A DNA stretch of 15,446 nucleotides, from the NCBI GenBank assembly GCA_035533255.1, contig DATLUE010000220.1:1-15446 (forward strand), in the 5' to 3' direction. Origin of the DNA: CAIKMD01 sp035533255 (GTDB taxonomy: Bacteria > Pseudomonadota > Alphaproteobacteria > ATCC43930 > CGMCC-115725). Each line of letters opens with the position of its first letter. The first letter of the stretch is position 1. The position numbers and the translations under genes are program-made. Of this stretch, positions 12,984 to 15,446 are shown in pieces. Below the pieces are notes generated by a model. The model did not search any database. It was not told the DNA's origin and saw only the letters and a program-made list of their open reading frames with translations.

Positions 12984-15014
12984 ATGAGCGACAGACCCAC
13001 GGGGCCGCGTTGCGCGGCTTTGGTCGGCCCTTACCTCTCCGGCAAGACTACCCTGCTCGAGGCGCTGCTCTACGCTTCGGGCACCATCAACCGCCGCGGC
13101 TCGCAGAAAGACGGCAACACGGTCGGCGATGCGACGCCCGAGGCGCGGGCGCGGCAGATGTCGACCGAAATCAACGTCGCGCGCGCGGCCTATCTCGACG
13201 ATCCCTGGAATTTCCTCGATTGCCCCGGCTCGGTCGAGCTCGCCTGGGAAGCGCAAGGCGCGATGCTTGCCGCCGATGTCGCGGTGGTGGTGTGCGAGCC
13301 CGAGGTCGAGCGCGCGCTGACCTTGGCGCCGCTGTTCAGATTCCTCGACGATCACGAAATCCCGCACATGGTGTTCATCAACAAGATGGACACCGCCTCT
13401 TCGCGCATTTCCGAGATACTGTCGGCGCTGCAAGGCGTGTCGCAGCGGCCCTTGGTGCTGCGCCAGGTGCCGGTTGCCGGCGAAGAAAACGCGCCTCAGG
13501 GCTATATCGATCTGGTCAGCGAGCGCGCCTATAAATACAAGCCCGGTCAGGCCTCCGATCTCATCAAGCTGCCCGACGAGATGCTCGACGAGGAGCAGAC
13601 CGGCCGCGCCGGCCTTGTGGAAAAGCTCGCCGATTTCGACGACAAGCTCTTGGAGCAATTGCTCGAGGACGTGCAGCCCTCGAAACAGGACATCTATCGC
13701 CATCTGACGCAGAATTTGCGGCGCGATCTGATCGTGCCGGTGTTCATGGGCGCGGCGGCGCAGGATCACGGCGTGCGCCGGTTGCTCAAGGCGCTGCGTC
13801 ACGAGACCCCCGAGGTCGCGACCAGCGCGGCGCGGCTGAAGCTCGATCCGAAATCCACCGACACGGTCGCCAACGTCATCAAGACCTATCATCCGCCCAA
13901 TGCCGGCAAGCTCTCGCTGGTCCGGGTGTGGAGCGGGCAGGTGAGCGAAGGCATGTCGCTCAACGGCGTTCGCGTCGCCGGCGTCGTGAAGCTGCTCGGC
14001 GCGCAAGCAACCAAGATCGCGGCCGCCGGGCCGGGCGAGGTGGTCGCGCTGGCGCGGCTCGAAGGCATCGTCACCGGCACGGTGCTGTCGTCGGGCGCGC
14101 CGCCGCCCTTGCCGCGGCTGCCGCTCCCGGCGCCGGTCTATGGCCTCGCGATCGCGGCGCAGAACCGCAACGACGACGTGAAGCTCAGCGGCGCGCTGGC
14201 GCGGCTCATTGAAGAAGATCCGACCTTGTCGCTCGACCACAATGCCGAGCTGCAAGAGATGGCGCTGCAGGGCCAGGGCGACATCCATCTCCAAATCGCG
14301 CTCGACCGGCTGAAGCATCGCTTCAACCTCGCCACCACCGCGCGCCGGCCGTCGATACCCTATAAAGAGACGATCAAGCTGCCGGGCTCGATCCATTCGC
14401 GCTTCAAGCGCCAATCGGGCGGCCACGGCCAGTTCGCCGACATCCAGATCGAGGTGAAGCCGTTGCCGCGCGGCACCGGGCATCTGTTCAAGGATGCGGT
14501 GGTCGGCGGCGCGATCCCGCGCAACTACATCCCGGCGGTTGAGGAAGGGGTGGCGGAATATCTGAAGCGCGGGCCACTCGGCTTTCCGGTGGTGGATGTG
14601 GCGGTGACGCTGATCACCGGCCAGTTCCACGACGTCGACAGCTCGGACCAGGCGTTCAAGACGGTCGCGCGCCAGGCGATGAGCGAGGCGATGCCGAAAT
14701 GCAATCCGGTGCTGCTGGAGCCGGTGTGCCATGTCGGCATCGTGGTGCCGAACGCCTTCACCTCGCGGGTGCAGCGCATCGTCTCGGGCCGACGCGGGCA
14801 GATCCTGGGCTTCGACGCCAAAGCGGGCTGGGACGGCTGGGACCAGGTCGAGACCAACATGCCGATGTCGGAGTTGCACGATCTCATCGTCGAGCTGCGC
14901 TCGGTGACCCTGGGCGTCGGCACCTACGCCGCGCGCTTCGATCACCTCCAGGAGCTGACCGGCAAGCTGGCAGAAAAAGTGCTGCAAACCCGCGCCGGCG
15001 AGGCAGCGCAATAA
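12984..15014 (+). CDS. Elongation factor G-like GTPase (FusA paralogue)
   Basis: A 676-residue translational GTPase with the full five-domain EF-G layout, slightly shorter than canonical EF-G (about 690-700). The P-loop is GPYLSGKTT (15-23), switch I region MSTEINVARAAY (59-70), switch II DCPGSVELAWE (79-89), NKMD (133-136), and a G5-like GAAAQDHGV (256-264). Domain II spans about 292-370, domain III about 383-455 (LQEMALQGQGDIHLQIALDRL, 423-443), domain IV about 458-575 (RQSGGHGQFADIQIEV 476-491 and GGAIPRNYIPAVEEG 508-522), and domain V about 576-660. The histidine of canonical DTPGH, needed for fast GTP hydrolysis on the ribosome, is Ser83. This DCPGS form appears typical of a second, EF-G-like lineage in alphaproteobacteria, so the housekeeping fusA is presumably elsewhere (normally in the str operon, not seen here). 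The role of the lineage is unclear; ribosome recycling, stress translation or antibiotic tolerance are possibilities. It is divergent from the Doc module. Confidence 0.9.
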   Translation: MSDRPTGPRCAALVGPYLSGKTTLLEALLYASGTINRRGSQKDGNTVGDATPEARARQMSTEINVARAAYLDDPWNFLDCPGSVELAWEAQGAMLAADVAVVVCEPEVERALTLAPLFRFLDDHEIPHMVFINKMDTASSRISEILSALQGVSQRPLVLRQVPVAGEENAPQGYIDLVSERAYKYKPGQASDLIKLPDEMLDEEQTGRAGLVEKLADFDDKLLEQLLEDVQPSKQDIYRHLTQNLRRDLIVPVFMGAAAQDHGVRRLLKALRHETPEVATSAARLKLDPKSTDTVANVIKTYHPPNAGKLSLVRVWSGQVSEGMSLNGVRVAGVVKLLGAQATKIAAAGPGEVVALARLEGIVTGTVLSSGAPPPLPRLPLPAPVYGLAIAAQNRNDDVKLSGALARLIEEDPTLSLDHNAELQEMALQGQGDIHLQIALDRLKHRFNLATTARRPSIPYKETIKLPGSIHSRFKRQSGGHGQFADIQIEVKPLPRGTGHLFKDAVVGGAIPRNYIPAVEEGVAEYLKRGPLGFPVVDVAVTLITGQFHDVDSSDQAFKTVARQAMSEAMPKCNPVLLEPVCHVGIVVPNAFTSRVQRIVSGRRGQILGFDAKAGWDGWDQVETNMPMSELHDLIVELRSVTLGVGTYAARFDHLQELTGKLAEKVLQTRAGEAAQ

Positions 15015-15036
15015 TCATGCGTGAGGGTCGTCCAGC

Positions 15037-15095
15037 CCCTCTCCCGTTTGCGGGAGAGGGAGGGGCCCGACGCATAGCGGCGGGAGGGTGAGGGG
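15037..15095. repeat. Second copy of the three-hairpin palindromic repeat
   Basis: It has the same order as the copy at 5802-5870: CCCTCTCCCG-TTTG-CGGGAGAGGG (15037-15060), CCCGACGC-ATA-GCGGCGGG (15066-15084, one mismatch), then GGGTGAGGGG (15086-15095). The outer left arm present in the first copy is missing here. It starts 22 bp after the EF-G-like stop, where it may terminate transcription, and its right end touches the presumed start of the DUF559 gene. Confidence 0.85.
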
Positions 15096-15446
15096 TTGGC
15101 TGATCCGCGCGTGCGCGAACTTCGCCTCGCTATGACAGATGCCGAGCGACGCTTATGGTCAGTGCTCCGCGACAGACGCCTCGCAGGCTTCAAGTTCCGC
15201 CGCCAGCATCGTCTCGGCTCATTCATCGTGGACTTCGTTTGCTTCGAGCACCGTCTGATTGTTGAGGCCGATGGCGGGCAACATTCGGATAATGCCTATG
15301 ACGAACGCCGAACGATTTGGCTTGAGCGTCGCGGTTGGCGGGTCATCCGATTCTGGAACAACGACATTCTCGCGAATACCCACGGCGTCCAGGAAGAAAT
15401 CCTTCGACAGTTGCGCGGCGACCCTCACCCTCCCGCTCACGCGGGT
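15096..15446 (+). CDS. DUF559 protein (Vsr-like PD-(D/E)XK nuclease fold), truncated by the window end
   Basis: 117 codons are visible with no stop; the frame runs off the right edge. DUF559 proteins are small and share the very-short-patch-repair endonuclease fold, but their activity is mostly untested. Visible motifs are MTDAERRLWSVLRDRRLAGF (13-32), FKFRRQH (32-38), the metal-site-like VDFVCF with Asp46 and IVEADGGQH with Glu57 and Asp59, and RRGWRVIRFWNNDIL (78-92). The start is uncertain: TTG 15096, GTG 15111 and ATG 15132 are all in frame, and an in-frame TAG at 15075-15077 bounds it. Family N-termini usually have about a dozen residues before TDAER, which favours TTG or GTG. The last codons (from about 15421) read into an inverted copy of the same repeat that precedes the gene, so its C-terminus is partly repeat-encoded. 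Confidence 0.85.
   Translation, partial: MADPRVRELRLAMTDAERRLWSVLRDRRLAGFKFRRQHRLGSFIVDFVCFEHRLIVEADGGQHSDNAYDERRTIWLERRGWRVIRFWNNDILANTHGVQEEILRQLRGDPHPPAHAG
15422..15446 (-). repeat. Third copy of the palindromic repeat, inverted and cut by the window end
   Basis: Read on the - strand, this is CCCGC-GTGA-GCGGG followed by A and GGGTGAGGG, matching the right half of the copies at 5802-5870 and 15037-15095 but in the opposite orientation. CCCTCACCC at 15422-15430 is the exact reverse complement of 15086-15094. The remainder lies beyond the window. Confidence 0.75.

Noticed and set aside
12816..15011. Long - strand open frame antisense to the EF-G-like gene that continues into the small antitoxin gene
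   Set aside because: Only the last 64 codons (12624-12815) have their own start, ribosome binding site and sensible context. The rest is an antisense shadow of a gene with strong motifs.
15037..15446. Idea that the repeats around DUF559 form a CRISPR array
   Set aside because: The copies are inverted, of different lengths and separated by a gene, not by uniform spacers.

Overview
The window is G+C-rich chromosomal DNA that reads as an alphaproteobacterium, probably of the Hyphomicrobiales or Rhodospirillales type. The grounds are codon bias, a class Ib aspartate aminotransferase, several NMT1/SsuA-like periplasmic binding proteins, a CoxL-type molybdenum hydroxylase subunit, and two families of short nested palindromic repeats of a kind often seen in alphaproteobacterial genomes. 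No species can be named from the sequence alone. No rRNA, tRNA, CRISPR array or insertion sequence was found.

Left part (1-4661, all + strand). A mosaic protein with DUF3426-like, LprI-like and 'WYYC' segments lies in visibly less G+C-rich DNA. It is followed by an aspartate/prephenate-type aminotransferase and a fused membrane/ATPase ABC exporter half-transporter. Between the last two sits a 144-bp element with perfect 19-bp terminal inverted repeats and three further hairpins nested inside it.

Middle part (4796-12120). Three NMT1/SsuA-like substrate-binding proteins occur without any importer permease or ATPase. Between the second and third is a MarR-family regulator, transcribed with the second and divergent from the third. 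A 20-bp inverted repeat in the divergent region is a candidate MarR operator. The third binding protein overlaps or abuts an LLM-class (luciferase-like) flavin/F420 oxidoreductase. Convergent to that is a large molybdopterin-binding hydroxylase subunit with no small FeS or FAD subunit nearby. Together these suggest a regulated uptake/sensing and oxidation locus for an unknown small organic compound; this is inference. The gap between the first two convergent binding-protein genes is almost filled by a three-hairpin palindromic repeat.

Right part (12223-15446). A Doc/Fic toxin gene and a small basic putative antitoxin form a compact - strand operon. The toxin frame has no ATG, GTG or TTG in its 5' part; its most likely initiation point is an ATA that overlaps the antitoxin stop (ATAG). 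Divergent from this module is an EF-G paralogue whose switch II motif is DCPGS instead of DTPGH. The window closes with a DUF559 (Vsr-like nuclease fold) gene that runs off the end. It is enclosed by two inverted copies of the same repeat family found at 5802-5870.

The items most worth following up are the Doc/antitoxin pair with its apparent AUA start, the repeat-bracketed DUF559 gene, the nested foldback element at 2627-2770, and the MarR/binding-protein/LLM/molybdenum-hydroxylase cluster.
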